The notes beneath the pieces were generated by a model. It did not search any database. It worked only from the letters and a program-made list of their open reading frames with translations, and was not told the origin of the DNA. Both the position numbers and the translations under genes were made by a program. From positions 1 through 64,000 of the forward strand of contig NZ_JAGEKP010000013.1 in assembly GCF_017565305.1 (NCBI RefSeq): DNA of 64,000 nucleotides, in the 5' to 3' direction. Origin of the DNA: Leifsonia sp. TF02-11 (GTDB lineage Bacteria > Actinomycetota > Actinomycetes > Actinomycetales > Microbacteriaceae). This document shows positions 8,526-16,906 of the stretch, in pieces (the stretch's first letter is position 1; the number at the start of each line of letters is the position of its first letter).

Positions 8526-8619
8526 CACGTTTCCCCCCCGTGTCGACGTCCACCCGATCCTGGCACGATTCGGCGAAAAGTCCTTGCGCAACCGCTCGCC
8601 GACCGGCCAGTCTGTCCGG

Positions 8620-9282
8620 ATGGGGGATGCACAGGACACGAACACGCCCGACCGGTCGTCGCGCTGGACGTTGACCTGGGGAGGTGCCGCGGTCGCGCTC
8701 GCGACGGTGTTCCCGCTGCTGTCGTCCGCCGGGTTCGTGTTCCCCTCGATCGACGTATCGTGGATGTACTCCGCTCAGCCTGTCCTCGGCGGTATCTCGG
8801 CCGTCCTGCTGATCGCGGGGTTCATCGTGCTGGCCGTCGGCCTCGGCGGCGAGACCGGCATCGCGGGGTCGTCGGTGGTCGGGAAGTCCGCGCTCATCCT
8901 CTTCGGGGTCACGCACGTGGCCTCGACCGGGTATCTCCCGGTGTCGGCCCCGGGCATCGGTGCGGGCCGAGAGGTGCTGGCCGTCTGGGCCACGCTCATC
9001 TGGGGGCTCGTCCTGCTGTCGCTGGTCGCGCTCGCCGTCGCCGCGGTCGTGGTCTTCCGCGCCGGCGTGGTCCGCGGTCTTGCGCGTTGGTCGCTCGCCG
9101 CCCTCGGCGTCACCACCGTGCTCGCCCTCCTCGCGAGCCAGGTCCCGTCGCTGGACTTCATCACGATCTGGATCGACGCACTGATTCTGTCGCAGGTGCT
9201 CCAGCTCGCGACCGGTGTGCTGTTCATCGTCGAGGGGCAGCGCGCGAGCCGCGGAAACGGGCTGCGCGTCGCCTCCGCGTAG
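8620..9282 (+). CDS. Six-TM membrane protein of unknown function
   Basis: A 220-residue hydrophobic protein with about six TM helices. It starts at ATG 8620 after a short polar head (MGDAQDTNTPDRSSRW). It is divergent from the 8043-8525 gene and lies 30 bp upstream of the GAP-family gene, so it may be co-transcribed with it. No motif points to a substrate or activity. Confidence 0.7.
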   Translation: MGDAQDTNTPDRSSRWTLTWGGAAVALATVFPLLSSAGFVFPSIDVSWMYSAQPVLGGISAVLLIAGFIVLAVGLGGETGIAGSSVVGKSALILFGVTHVASTGYLPVSAPGIGAGREVLAVWATLIWGLVLLSLVALAVAAVVVFRAGVVRGLARWSLAALGVTTVLALLASQVPSLDFITIWIDALILSQVLQLATGVLFIVEGQRASRGNGLRVASA

Positions 9283-9312
9283 GCGGCGGCCCCGGGCAGG
9301 AAGCCAACCGGG

Positions 9313-9987
9313 ATGCTCGCGGTCGTCGGCGCCATCCTCCCGCTCGCGCTCGTCGTGTGGTTCAGCCCGACGCGGGTAATGGCCGCGACCGCCCTCCTCC
9401 TCTCCGGGCGCGCCCGTGCGGTTCCCGGCGCGTACGCGGTGGGCTGGGTGGTGGGGATCGCCCTGTACATCGCGGTGTTCACGATCTTCGGCGCGGCCAT
9501 CGGGGCGATCCAGCTGCCGTCGCTGAAGGGCGACGCGTGGTTCCTCGACGCGCTCGTCGCGCTCGTGATGTTCGGGTCCGCCGCCCTGGCCTGGCGCGCG
9601 CGTCCACGACCCGGGTCGGAGCCGCGACCGCCCCGGCTCACGCGGATGATCGGGCGATTGACGCCGATGTCGGCGCTCGGTCTCGGTCTCGCCGTCTCGA
9701 TCGTCAGCCCGCTGCACCTGGCGGTCGCGGCGGCGGTCGGCGTCGACATCGCGACCGGCGGGCTCGCGGCCGCGGCTCAGCTGGTGGTGGTCGTGGTCTT
9801 CGTCGTGCTGAGCACCAGCTCGGTGACCATCCCGGTCGGCGCGGCAATCGTCGCGCCCGATCGGGCTGAGGCGCCGCTGCGCCGGCTGCAGACCTGGCTG
9901 AGCGACCACGGCACGGCCCTGCTCGTCGTGGTGCTTTTGGTCATCGGCGTGGACTTCGTCGGCCGCTGGATCGCGGCGCTGTTCTGA
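9313..9987 (+). CDS. GAP-family (Sap/LysE-like) membrane protein
   Basis: A 224-residue protein with about six TM helices. The start (GAILPLALVVWFSPTRVMAA) and the internal MSALGLGLAVSIVSPLHLAV match the pattern of GAP/Sap proteins, which in mycobacteria are needed for export of surface lipids and belong to the LysE-like superfamily. It likely exports a lipid or small metabolite. The assignment is from pattern memory; the cargo is unknown. Confidence 0.72.
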   Translation: MLAVVGAILPLALVVWFSPTRVMAATALLLSGRARAVPGAYAVGWVVGIALYIAVFTIFGAAIGAIQLPSLKGDAWFLDALVALVMFGSAALAWRARPRPGSEPRPPRLTRMIGRLTPMSALGLGLAVSIVSPLHLAVAAAVGVDIATGGLAAAAQLVVVVVFVVLSTSSVTIPVGAAIVAPDRAEAPLRRLQTWLSDHGTALLVVVLLVIGVDFVGRWIAALF

Positions 9988-9999
9988 GCCAAGCGCCCG

Positions 10000-10908
10000 T
10001 CACGCGTCGACGGCGCAGCGGAACCCGATGTGTGACATCCCGGTGTCCTCCGCCTGCGGCGATCGTGCGGCCGGGCGGAACCGCAGGCAGTACTCGGGCG
10101 AGCACAGGAACGAGCCGCCCTTGAGCACCCGCCGCGGGATGGTCTCGCCCTCGTGCGCGCTCGCGGTTGCGAGCAGGTTCTGCCGCTTGCCCGCGTCGAC
10201 GGGATGGTCGCTCAGGCGCACGTGACGGGGCGTGTAGTAGTCGGTCGTCCACTCCCAGACGTTGCCGATCAGGTCGAAGACCCCGAAGCCGTTCGCCGGG
10301 TACGACCCGACCGGTGCGGTGCCGCCGACGCCCTGGTTGTCGTAGGGGAAGCGTCCCAGCCACGAGTTGGCCTGCGGAACGCCGCCGGGGTACGGCTCGT
10401 CGCCCCACGCGAACCGGGCGCCGTCGACGCCTCCGCGGGACGCGAACTCGTGCTCGGCCTCCGTCAGCAGCCGCTTGCCCGCCCAGGCCGCGTACGCCGT
10501 GGCGTCCTCGAAGGCGATGTGCACGACGGGATGCCGCATCCGGTCGTCGACCGTGGAGCCGGGGCCGAACGGCGCCCGCCAGAACGCACCGGGCTGCCAG
10601 CGCCACCAGTTGCGCCAGTCGCCCAGGTCGACCGGCCCGGAGGTCGGGGTGAAGACCATGGCGCCGGGCACGAGGTCCTCCGCCGCGACGCCGGGATAGT
10701 CGGCGGCGGCCATCGGGCGCTCGGCGACCGTGACGTACCCGGTGTCGGCGACGAAGCGCGCGTAGTCCTCGTTCGTGACCTGGTAGCGGTCGATGCGGAA
10801 CGAGGCGACCTCCCGCTCCACGACAGGCTGCTCGTCGGGGTAGAACTCGGCCGAGCCCATGCGGAACGTTCCGCCCTCGATCAGGACCATCTCTGCGCCG
10901 TCGGTCAC
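10000..10908 (-). CDS. Formylglycine-generating enzyme (SUMF1/FGE family)
   Basis: A 302-residue protein covering the whole FGE-sulfatase domain (PF03781). MVLIEGGTFRMGS opens the fold and FDLIGNVWEWTTDYY is the conserved central motif. Near the C-terminus, GGSFLCSPEYCLRFRPAARS keeps both active-site cysteines in the C-x4-C spacing that binds copper in aerobic FGEs. The enzyme oxidises a cysteine in a CxPxR motif of sulfatases to formylglycine. GTG 10908 was preferred to the far upstream codons, which run into the divergent MBL gene. No sulfatase gene is in the window, so its client is elsewhere. Confidence 0.9.
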   Translation of the reverse strand: MTDGAEMVLIEGGTFRMGSAEFYPDEQPVVEREVASFRIDRYQVTNEDYARFVADTGYVTVAERPMAAADYPGVAAEDLVPGAMVFTPTSGPVDLGDWRNWWRWQPGAFWRAPFGPGSTVDDRMRHPVVHIAFEDATAYAAWAGKRLLTEAEHEFASRGGVDGARFAWGDEPYPGGVPQANSWLGRFPYDNQGVGGTAPVGSYPANGFGVFDLIGNVWEWTTDYYTPRHVRLSDHPVDAGKRQNLLATASAHEGETIPRRVLKGGSFLCSPEYCLRFRPAARSPQAEDTGMSHIGFRCAVDA

Positions 10909-11002
10909 GCGCTCACCGTACCAGCGGGGGCGCTGGGCTCGGCAGGCCCGGTCTGGGGAGGGGAGAGGCGGTGAGGGGACCGGCTCGGAGTAGGTTGGGG
11001 GC

Positions 11003-11815
11003 GTGCTGAGGGAAGTGGCTGAGGGAGTGCTCGTCCACACGAGCGAGTGGTGTCAGACCAACGCGGTGATCGTCGTGGGGGAGGCGGGGGCGCTCGTCGT
11101 CGACCCGGGCATCCACGAGAGTGAGATCGACTGTCTCGCCGACGACCTCCAGAGCGCGGGGCACACCGTGGTGGCAGGGTTCGCGACGCACCCGCACTGG
11201 GACCACCTGCTCTGGCACCCGGCGCTGGGAGCAGCGGACCACTGGGCGACCGCGCTCGCCGCGGACACCGCCCGGCGACGGCTGGCGAACGGGATCGATG
11301 CGAAGCGGTTCGGAATCCCCGACGATGTGCGCCTCGACGGGCTCGGCGACGACATCGCGGGGCTCCCCGACGGCGCCGACCGGATCCCGTGGGACGGGCC
11401 GACCGTGCACATCCTCGAGCATCGTGCGCACGCGCCCGGCCACGCAGCGCTCCTGATCGACGGCGCAGGCGTGCTCGTCGCGGGCGACATGCTGTCCGAT
11501 GTGTTTGTCCCGATGCTCGACCTGGCCGGTGCGCCCGATCCGCTCGGTGACTACCTCGCGGCGCTCCTGCTGCTGGAGGCGCAGGCGGGGGAGGCGACGG
11601 TCGTCATCCCCGGCCACGGCTCCGTCGGCGACGCGAGCGCGCTGCGCGATCGGCTCGCCCGCGACCGTGCGTACGTCGAGGCGCTCGCGGAGGGCTTCGA
11701 GCCGCACGACGCACGCGTGGAAGCGCCGCGCGGGGGCTGGGAGTTCGTGCGGTCGGTGCACGAGCGGCAGCTCGACCAGCTGTCGATCCCGCGCTCGCCC
11801 GCCGCCGAGGACTGA
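11003..11815 (+). CDS. MBL-fold metallo-hydrolase
   Basis: A 270-residue protein with the metallo-beta-lactamase signature THPHWDH (His63, His65, Asp67, His68) and further ligands in HAPGHAALL and VIPGHGSVGD. It is probably a cytoplasmic hydrolase of the broad glyoxalase II/lactonase type. The GTG start at 11003 is divergent from the FGE gene and is followed closely by an acetyltransferase gene. The substrate is unknown. Confidence 0.85.
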   Translation: MLREVAEGVLVHTSEWCQTNAVIVVGEAGALVVDPGIHESEIDCLADDLQSAGHTVVAGFATHPHWDHLLWHPALGAADHWATALAADTARRRLANGIDAKRFGIPDDVRLDGLGDDIAGLPDGADRIPWDGPTVHILEHRAHAPGHAALLIDGAGVLVAGDMLSDVFVPMLDLAGAPDPLGDYLAALLLLEAQAGEATVVIPGHGSVGDASALRDRLARDRAYVEALAEGFEPHDARVEAPRGGWEFVRSVHERQLDQLSIPRSPAAED

Positions 11816-11820
11816 CCGCC

Positions 11821-12414
11821 GTGTCCTTCCGCGATCCGGCCGATCCGGTCCCGGACAGGCTGAGCGGTGACCGCTTCGTGCTCCGCCCGATCCGCGCCGA
11901 CGACGCGGCCGACGACCACGCGGCGGTGATGGAGACGCGGGAGCTGCTGCGCCTTTGGGAGCAGTCGGAGTGGCCGGCCGACGACTTCACGGTGGAGGCG
12001 AACCGTTCCGACCTCGTCGGCCTCCAGCAGCGGCACGCAGAGCACCGCACGTTCACCTTCACCGTGCGCGACCCGGACGACACCGTCTGCCTCGGGTGCG
12101 TCTACCTCTTCCCGACGGCCGCGACCTTCCTGGTGAAGTCGGAGGTCACGCCTCTGGGCGGCGATGCGTGGCAGGACGTCGACGCCGCCGCGTACTTCTG
12201 GGTGCGCCTGTCCCAGCTGGATGCCGGTCTCGACGCGACCCTGCTCGACGCGCTGCGCGCGTGGTTGCGCGACGACTGGGGCTTCGAACGCGCGGTCTTC
12301 GTCACCAACGAGCAGTTCGGGCAGCAGGTCGACCTCCTCGCGCGGACCGACCTCGCCCTCCGTTTCGAGCTCAGGGAGACGGGCAAACCGGGCACGTACC
12401 TGGTCTTCGGCTGA
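11821..12414 (+). CDS. GNAT-family acetyltransferase-like protein
   Basis: A 197-residue protein whose N-terminal part (GDRFVLRPIRADDAADDHAA) is the usual start of a GNAT domain. The middle strand region TFTFTVRDPDDTVCLGCVYL fits beta strands 2-4. The canonical acetyl-CoA Q/R-x-x-G-x-G/A loop is not obvious, so this may be a divergent member. It starts at GTG 11821, 5 bp after the MBL stop, and is probably co-transcribed. Confidence 0.65.
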   Translation: MSFRDPADPVPDRLSGDRFVLRPIRADDAADDHAAVMETRELLRLWEQSEWPADDFTVEANRSDLVGLQQRHAEHRTFTFTVRDPDDTVCLGCVYLFPTAATFLVKSEVTPLGGDAWQDVDAAAYFWVRLSQLDAGLDATLLDALRAWLRDDWGFERAVFVTNEQFGQQVDLLARTDLALRFELRETGKPGTYLVFG

Positions 12415-12436
12415 GCGGCATCCGTATGCTGCTCGC

Positions 12437-12784
12437 ATGAGCGGAACCGGCACGACCTACACGTCCACCTTCATCTTCGCGACGAAGCCGTACGACGATG
12501 AGTTCCACCGCCTCAACGACGAGATCGCCGAGCGCGCCCGCAGCATCCCCGGCTTCCTCGGCGAGGAGGCGTGGGAGAACCCGGAGACCGGTCTGCACTC
12601 GGAGGTCTACTACTGGGACAGCCTGGAGGCCCTCCGCCAGTTGATCGGGATGGACACCCACCGGGAGGCGAAGCGCCTCCACGAGCGGTGGATCGGCCCG
12701 TACCGCGTGGTGATCGGCGAGGTGCTCAGCACCTACGGCCAGCAGGGACTCGGGCTCGAGCACGCGCCGGCGCAGACGTCGTGA
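12437..12784 (+). CDS. Antibiotic biosynthesis monooxygenase (ABM) domain protein
   Basis: A 115-residue protein of the dimeric alpha/beta barrel type. The segment FHRLNDEIAERARSIPGFLG followed by SEVYYWDSLEALRQL is the typical ABM pattern, where the family includes heme-degrading and quinol monooxygenases as well as proteins of unknown role. ATG 12437 is 22 bp after the acetyltransferase stop. The function is not determined by context. Confidence 0.75.
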   Translation: MSGTGTTYTSTFIFATKPYDDEFHRLNDEIAERARSIPGFLGEEAWENPETGLHSEVYYWDSLEALRQLIGMDTHREAKRLHERWIGPYRVVIGEVLSTYGQQGLGLEHAPAQTS

Positions 12785-12816
12785 CACCGCTGTTTGCGGT
12801 CGATCGCGCCGGCGAC

Positions 12817-12978
12817 TATCGTTCAAGGGTTCGTCCGTACGCGCTGGTCCAGCGCGCCAGCTGAGGAGGTGAGTCCGATTTCCATCAACAGTCGGGTACT
12901 CGCCCCTTCGCGCCGAAGCCACTAGCGCTTCCGTCGTCGATCCGCGGGTGCCCAGCACCTCTTCTAAGGATCACGAAA
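12817..12978 (+). promoter_or_regulatory. Long leader of the patatin gene with SD and ATT-initiated mini-frame
   Basis: A possible -35 TTTGCG (12793-12798) and -10 TATCGT (12817-12822) precede an approximately 150-nt leader. Inside it, GGAGGTGA (12865-12872), a perfect anti-SD match, is followed after 5 nt by ATT 12878, which opens a 15-codon frame (ISINSRVLAPSRRSH) ending at TAG 12923-12925. There is also a small hairpin (CGCGCT/AGCGCG) just upstream of the SD. The arrangement suggests a leader peptide, but use of ATT as a start is not proven. Confidence 0.35.
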
Positions 12979-13926
12979 ATGAACCAGAACACCGAACCAT
13001 ACTCTTCGCACGACGTCGCTCTCGTCCTGGGCGGCGGTGGCGCCGCCGGCAACGCCTGGCAGCTGGGCGTCATCGCCGGCCTGGCCGACGCCGGCTACGA
13101 CCTGACCGAGCTCGCCGACCTGGTCGTCGGCACCTCCGCCGGCTCCACCGCGGGCGCGAGCGTGCGCAGCGGGATGTCGGCCGCGGAGCTGTACGCCGCC
13201 GCCCTGGTGGTGCCCGCGCGGCCGGCCGGTGCCGGCGCCGCCGCGCCCGGCCCCGCTCAGCGGCCGCCGGCCATCCCGCAGCAGGAGCTCTTCGACCGAC
13301 TGCGCGCCATCGGCGACGCCGCCGGCTCGGCAGAGGAACTGCACAGAGCACTCGGCGCGTTCGCCCTCGAGAGCGACGCGCTGCTGCGCCCCGGTGCGGA
13401 CCAGCGGCGGGCGCTCGTCGCCTCCCGCCTCCCGAGCCAGGACTGGCCGGAGCGCCCCCTGCTCGTGGCGGCGCTCAACGCGCACACCGGCGAACTGGTC
13501 GCCTTCGACCGCGACTCCGGGGTCGACCTGGCCGACGCCGTCACGGCGAGCACGGCCCTCCCCGGCGGCACAGCGACCCACATCGTCGACGGCGTGCACT
13601 ACATCAACGGCGGTGTCCGCTCCGCCGAGAACGCGGACCTCGCGGCCGGCTACGCGACCGTGATCGTGCTCTCGCCGTTCGGCGGCCCCGACTGGCAGCG
13701 CCCCGGACAGTTCGAGGGCATCCGACGCTTCCCGGGCTACGGTCTGGACGACCAGGTCGAGGCCCTGCGCGCACAGGGGAGCCGGGTCGTCGTGATCACA
13801 CCCGATGCGGCCTCACGGGAGGCGATGGGGACGAACCAGATGGACCTCGCCACCCGCCCGCCGTCCGCCCGCGCCGGCTACGCCCAGGGCCGAGCCGAGG
13901 CGGAAAGGCTCACGCCGCCCGCGTAG
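12979..13926 (+). CDS. Patatin-like phospholipase family protein with altered dyad
   Basis: A 315-residue protein with the patatin layout: the oxyanion loop GGGGAAGNAW (about residues 18-27) and the nucleophile elbow GTSAG (Ser near residue 52). The third motif, usually DGG with the catalytic Asp, reads INGG (YINGGVRSAEN, near residue 211), so the Asp is replaced by Asn. The enzyme may be inactive, use another acid, or have changed specificity. GATCACG precedes ATG 12979. A hairpin terminator follows at 13938. Confidence 0.85.
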   Translation: MNQNTEPYSSHDVALVLGGGGAAGNAWQLGVIAGLADAGYDLTELADLVVGTSAGSTAGASVRSGMSAAELYAAALVVPARPAGAGAAAPGPAQRPPAIPQQELFDRLRAIGDAAGSAEELHRALGAFALESDALLRPGADQRRALVASRLPSQDWPERPLLVAALNAHTGELVAFDRDSGVDLADAVTASTALPGGTATHIVDGVHYINGGVRSAENADLAAGYATVIVLSPFGGPDWQRPGQFEGIRRFPGYGLDDQVEALRAQGSRVVVITPDAASREAMGTNQMDLATRPPSARAGYAQGRAEAERLTPPA

Positions 13927-13937
13927 CGTGCGCTACT

Positions 13938-13972
13938 CCGGAGGTCCGGCCCGCGTGCGGCCGGGTCTCCGG
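13938..13972 (+). terminator. Hairpin terminator after the patatin gene
   Basis: CCGGAG (13938-13943) pairs with CTCCGG (13967-13972), continuing through two wobbles into CCGGCC/GGCCGG for about 14 pairs and a 7-nt loop. It begins 11 bp after the stop codon. Confidence 0.6.
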
Positions 13973-14092
13973 ACAAGGCAGCACAGAGCAAGCACCAGGA
14001 ATCTAAAATTGTGCGTGTTAGTTCTGGTACGCTGGCAAAGATCTGGTTGGCGGAAACGATCGAGGCGTCCTCCCCAGCTCGGAAGGGAGACG

Positions 14093-14968
14093 ATGATGTC
14101 TCGATTGAGAGCAGTTCTTATCGTTGCCACCGTGGCGGTGCTCACCATGGCGACCGCCGTACCGGCGGCAGCGGCACCGGCACCGGATGAGACGATCCAG
14201 GCGGTGCGGGCATTGGACCAGCATGACCTTCTGACGGCGTCACCGGAATCGGCCGCTGCGGGCGACGTCTCAGCGGCTGTCGGCGTCTCGGTCGGGTCCG
14301 CCGAGACGGCGGTGTCGCTGAGACCGGACACGGAGGTCCGCGGCGTCGTCACGGCAGGCGGAAGCACGGTGGTCTACCCGGAGGACGGCTATCAGTACGC
14401 GGTGACCGGTCAGGGCGCACAGGCCGACGCGGGTTATGCGATCATCCCGAACGCTTCCGCCCCGACCGAGTACCGGTTCGAGGTCGACGCCGGTGGCCAG
14501 CCCGCCAGGCTGCAACTCACCAGCGATGGCGGGGTCCTCGTCGAGAACGCGGCGGGAGAGACCGTGAACGCGCTCGGTGCTGCGTGGGCGCTCGACGCTC
14601 GCGGTGTCCCCGTCAGGACCTGGTACACGCTCGATCGGAGCACCGTCGTGCAGCATGTCGACCACGCGGGCGCCACGTACCCGGTAGTGGCTGACCCGCG
14701 TTTGATGTGCGACTGGGTGTACTGCACCGTGATGTACAGCAAGGCCGAGACACAGCAGATCGCCGCGACGAACGGCACCTCGGGGATTCTCATCACGACG
14801 GGGTGTTCGATGTTGGCCGGACCGATCGGTGCGCTGGTCTGCGGTTTCTCGGCCGCGTACGTCGGCCAGCAGGCGTCGACGGCCCTGAACCAGGGCAAGT
14901 GCATCGGCATGCGCGCGCTGATCTACGTGCCGATGGCGACGACGCATCTCGTCATCGACCACTGCTGA
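14093..14968 (+). CDS. Secreted protein with cysteine-containing glycine-rich C-terminus
   Basis: A 291-residue protein with a clear signal peptide (MMSRLRAVLIVATVAVLTMA, cleavage probably after PAAAA). Residues about 50-200 are a Val/Ala/Gly-rich beta region ending in YPVVADPR, a segment often seen in actinobacterial secreted proteins. The last 90 residues hold six cysteines (CDWVYC, GCSM, VCGF, GKCIG, DHC) and a hydrophobic glycine-rich stretch (ILITTGCSMLAGPIGALVC). This could insert into membranes. GGAAGGGAG precedes tandem ATGs. A possible extended -10 (TGGTACGCT, 14025-14033) lies upstream. Confidence 0.7.
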   Translation: MMSRLRAVLIVATVAVLTMATAVPAAAAPAPDETIQAVRALDQHDLLTASPESAAAGDVSAAVGVSVGSAETAVSLRPDTEVRGVVTAGGSTVVYPEDGYQYAVTGQGAQADAGYAIIPNASAPTEYRFEVDAGGQPARLQLTSDGGVLVENAAGETVNALGAAWALDARGVPVRTWYTLDRSTVVQHVDHAGATYPVVADPRLMCDWVYCTVMYSKAETQQIAATNGTSGILITTGCSMLAGPIGALVCGFSAAYVGQQASTALNQGKCIGMRALIYVPMATTHLVIDHC

Positions 14969-14977
14969 CCGAAGGGC

Positions 14978-15385
14978 GTGGAGGCGGTGACCGGCATGAC
15001 CGAGCGGCGCTGGGTTCCGGCGCCCGGAACCCCTGCTGTGCTGGTGCTCGCGGTGATCGTTGTGATCACTGCGGCTCCCGCCGTGTTCGTACTCCTGGGG
15101 CTGCCCTCGCCCGCCTGGGTGCCGACGGCCTCCTTCGCCGCCCTGCTCGCCGCCGTTCTCGCCGTGCCGCGGCTGAACCGGCGTGCGCGCCCTGCGAGCC
15201 GGCGGCAGACGATGCTCGTGCGCACTGCGCTCGCCGTGTCGACACTGGTTCCGCTCGCCCTGGTCTATCCCGCGGTCGCGTACGCGGGATTCGCCTGGCT
15301 GATCCTGGTCGGAGTGCTGACGCAGGTCGTCGCGTTCGTCGCCGTGGCACTCGCCACCGTGGTGCGGGGTCGCTCAGCCGGTTAG
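14978..15385 (+). CDS. Small four-TM membrane protein
   Basis: A 135-residue protein with about four TM helices and no known domain. It begins 9 bp after the secreted protein, so the two are one operon. GTG 14978 and ATG 14996 are both possible starts; the second has GGTGA 6 nt upstream. A secreted membrane-active-looking protein followed by a small membrane protein resembles a toxin/self-protection pair, but nothing in the sequence proves this. Confidence 0.65.
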   Translation: MEAVTGMTERRWVPAPGTPAVLVLAVIVVITAAPAVFVLLGLPSPAWVPTASFAALLAAVLAVPRLNRRARPASRRQTMLVRTALAVSTLVPLALVYPAVAYAGFAWLILVGVLTQVVAFVAVALATVVRGRSAG

Positions 15386-15595
15386 GGCGGACCCGTCTCG
15401 CCGGCCGCCCGCCCCGAGCCCCTCTATCACCACCGCCGACCACCGCACCACGCATCTGATACCGTTTCCGGGTGCTTCACATCGTGATGTTCATCTGACG
15501 GTCCTGCGTCCCACCCGCGCAGGTCTCGATCCGTCGAGGGTCTCTTCTTCGACCCCGCGGGCCCATCCACCGTCAGAGTCTTCTGGAGCTTCACC

Positions 15596-16906
15596 GTGTT
15601 CGCATCTCTTCGTCTTCCCGGCGCGCTGCGCGCCTTCGTCCCGGCCCTGGTCGGCCGTTCGGCGCTCGCCATGGCGGGCCTCGCCGTGCTGTTGGCCGTG
15701 CAGGAGGGCACCGGCTCGTTCGCGCTCGCCGGGCTCGCGTCGGCCGCGTTCGGCCTCGCCAACGTCGTCGCGGCGCCCTGGCGCGCCCGCGCCGTCGACC
15801 GCTGGGGCCAGCCGCGCGCTCTCGGGCTCCTCGGAATCGTGCAGGCAGCCGGTTTCGTCGGGTTCGGCATCGTGTCCGCCGTCGCGACCGCTCCCGGTTC
15901 CGTCGCCGGCTGGTCTGTCGCGCTCGCCGTCGTCGTCGGACTGTCGGCTCCTCCCCTCGGAGCCGCGATGCGCGTCGTGTGGAGTTCCCTCACCGACGCC
16001 GGGCCGCAGCGCGAGAAGGCGTTCAGCCTCGACGCGGTCGCGGAGGAGTTGCTCTTCGTCGGGGGGCCGGTGGCGATCACGGCGATCATCGTGGCGTCGT
16101 CGCCGAGCGTCGGGCTGTTCGTCACCGCGGGAGTCGGACTCGTCGGGACGCTCGGGCTGATCACCAGCAGGGCGTCCGCCGCGCTGTCCGGTATTCCGCC
16201 GCGTGCGCGCGAGCATCGGGCGCGTCCGCTCGTCGTCCCCGGGTTCCTTCGCGTGCTGGTGGTGCTGACCGGGGTGGGCGCCGTGCTCGGCGTCGTCGAG
16301 ATCGGTGCGCCCGCTCTGGCGGCCGAAGAGGGCGCCGTCGCGGTCTCCGGCTGGCTGCTCGCCGCGTTCGCGGCCGGGAGCGCTGCCGGCGGTCTCCTTT
16401 ACGGGCACGTGCGCTGGCGGGCTTCGCTCGGGGTGCGACTCCTCGTGCTGTGTGCCGCGATCGGCCTCACCGCCGTCGCCGTGTCCACCCTGGGCTCGCT
16501 GCCGCTGTTCGCCGGAGGGCTGGTGCTGCTCGGCGCGTTCCTCGCGCCGTCACTGATCACCGGCTACCTGGTCGCCGACACGGTCGTGGCGCCCGACGGC
16601 CGCACGGAGGCCTCGGCGTGGATCAACACTGCGGTCAACCTCGGAGCGTCCCTGGCCTCCGCGGTCGCCGGCGCGGTCATCGACGCGTCGGGCACGGGGG
16701 TCGCGTTGCTCGTGGTCGGGGTGGTGGCCGTGGCGCTGGCAGCGGTGGTTCCGGTGCGGCGGTTGCGGGGAGTCGAGGAGACGGCCGATCAGAGCGGCCG
16801 GGGTTCAGCCGATGTCGCGGTGGCTGCCGCAGGACGCGCGGAGCCGGAGGTCGAACCCGATGAGCTGGTGCGCGGGGGCGATGCCGGCCTTCCTCCCGAG
16901 AAGTGA
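15596..16906 (+). CDS. MFS efflux-type transporter
   Basis: A 436-residue protein with 12 TM helices, of the group of actinobacterial MFS proteins with unknown drug substrates (MFASLRLPGALRAFVPALVG start). The MFS loop 2-3 motif is reduced to ARAVDRWGQPR. GTG 15596 follows CTGGAG at suitable distance. The last 34 codons, after the final TM helix, overlap the 3' end of the opposite-strand LacI gene by 102 bp. The 200-bp leader contains a short frame and hairpins that could act as an attenuator. Confidence 0.82.
   Translation: MFASLRLPGALRAFVPALVGRSALAMAGLAVLLAVQEGTGSFALAGLASAAFGLANVVAAPWRARAVDRWGQPRALGLLGIVQAAGFVGFGIVSAVATAPGSVAGWSVALAVVVGLSAPPLGAAMRVVWSSLTDAGPQREKAFSLDAVAEELLFVGGPVAITAIIVASSPSVGLFVTAGVGLVGTLGLITSRASAALSGIPPRAREHRARPLVVPGFLRVLVVLTGVGAVLGVVEIGAPALAAEEGAVAVSGWLLAAFAAGSAAGGLLYGHVRWRASLGVRLLVLCAAIGLTAVAVSTLGSLPLFAGGLVLLGAFLAPSLITGYLVADTVVAPDGRTEASAWINTAVNLGASLASAVAGAVIDASGTGVALLVVGVVAVALAAVVPVRRLRGVEETADQSGRGSADVAVAAAGRAEPEVEPDELVRGGDAGLPPEK

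Noticed and set aside
7684-9909. A 741-residue minus-strand protein
   Set aside because: Its sequence is low-complexity Arg/Asp/Gly, typical of a GC-rich shadow frame, and it runs opposite to clear membrane-protein genes. Only the last 120 residues (7684-8046) look real.
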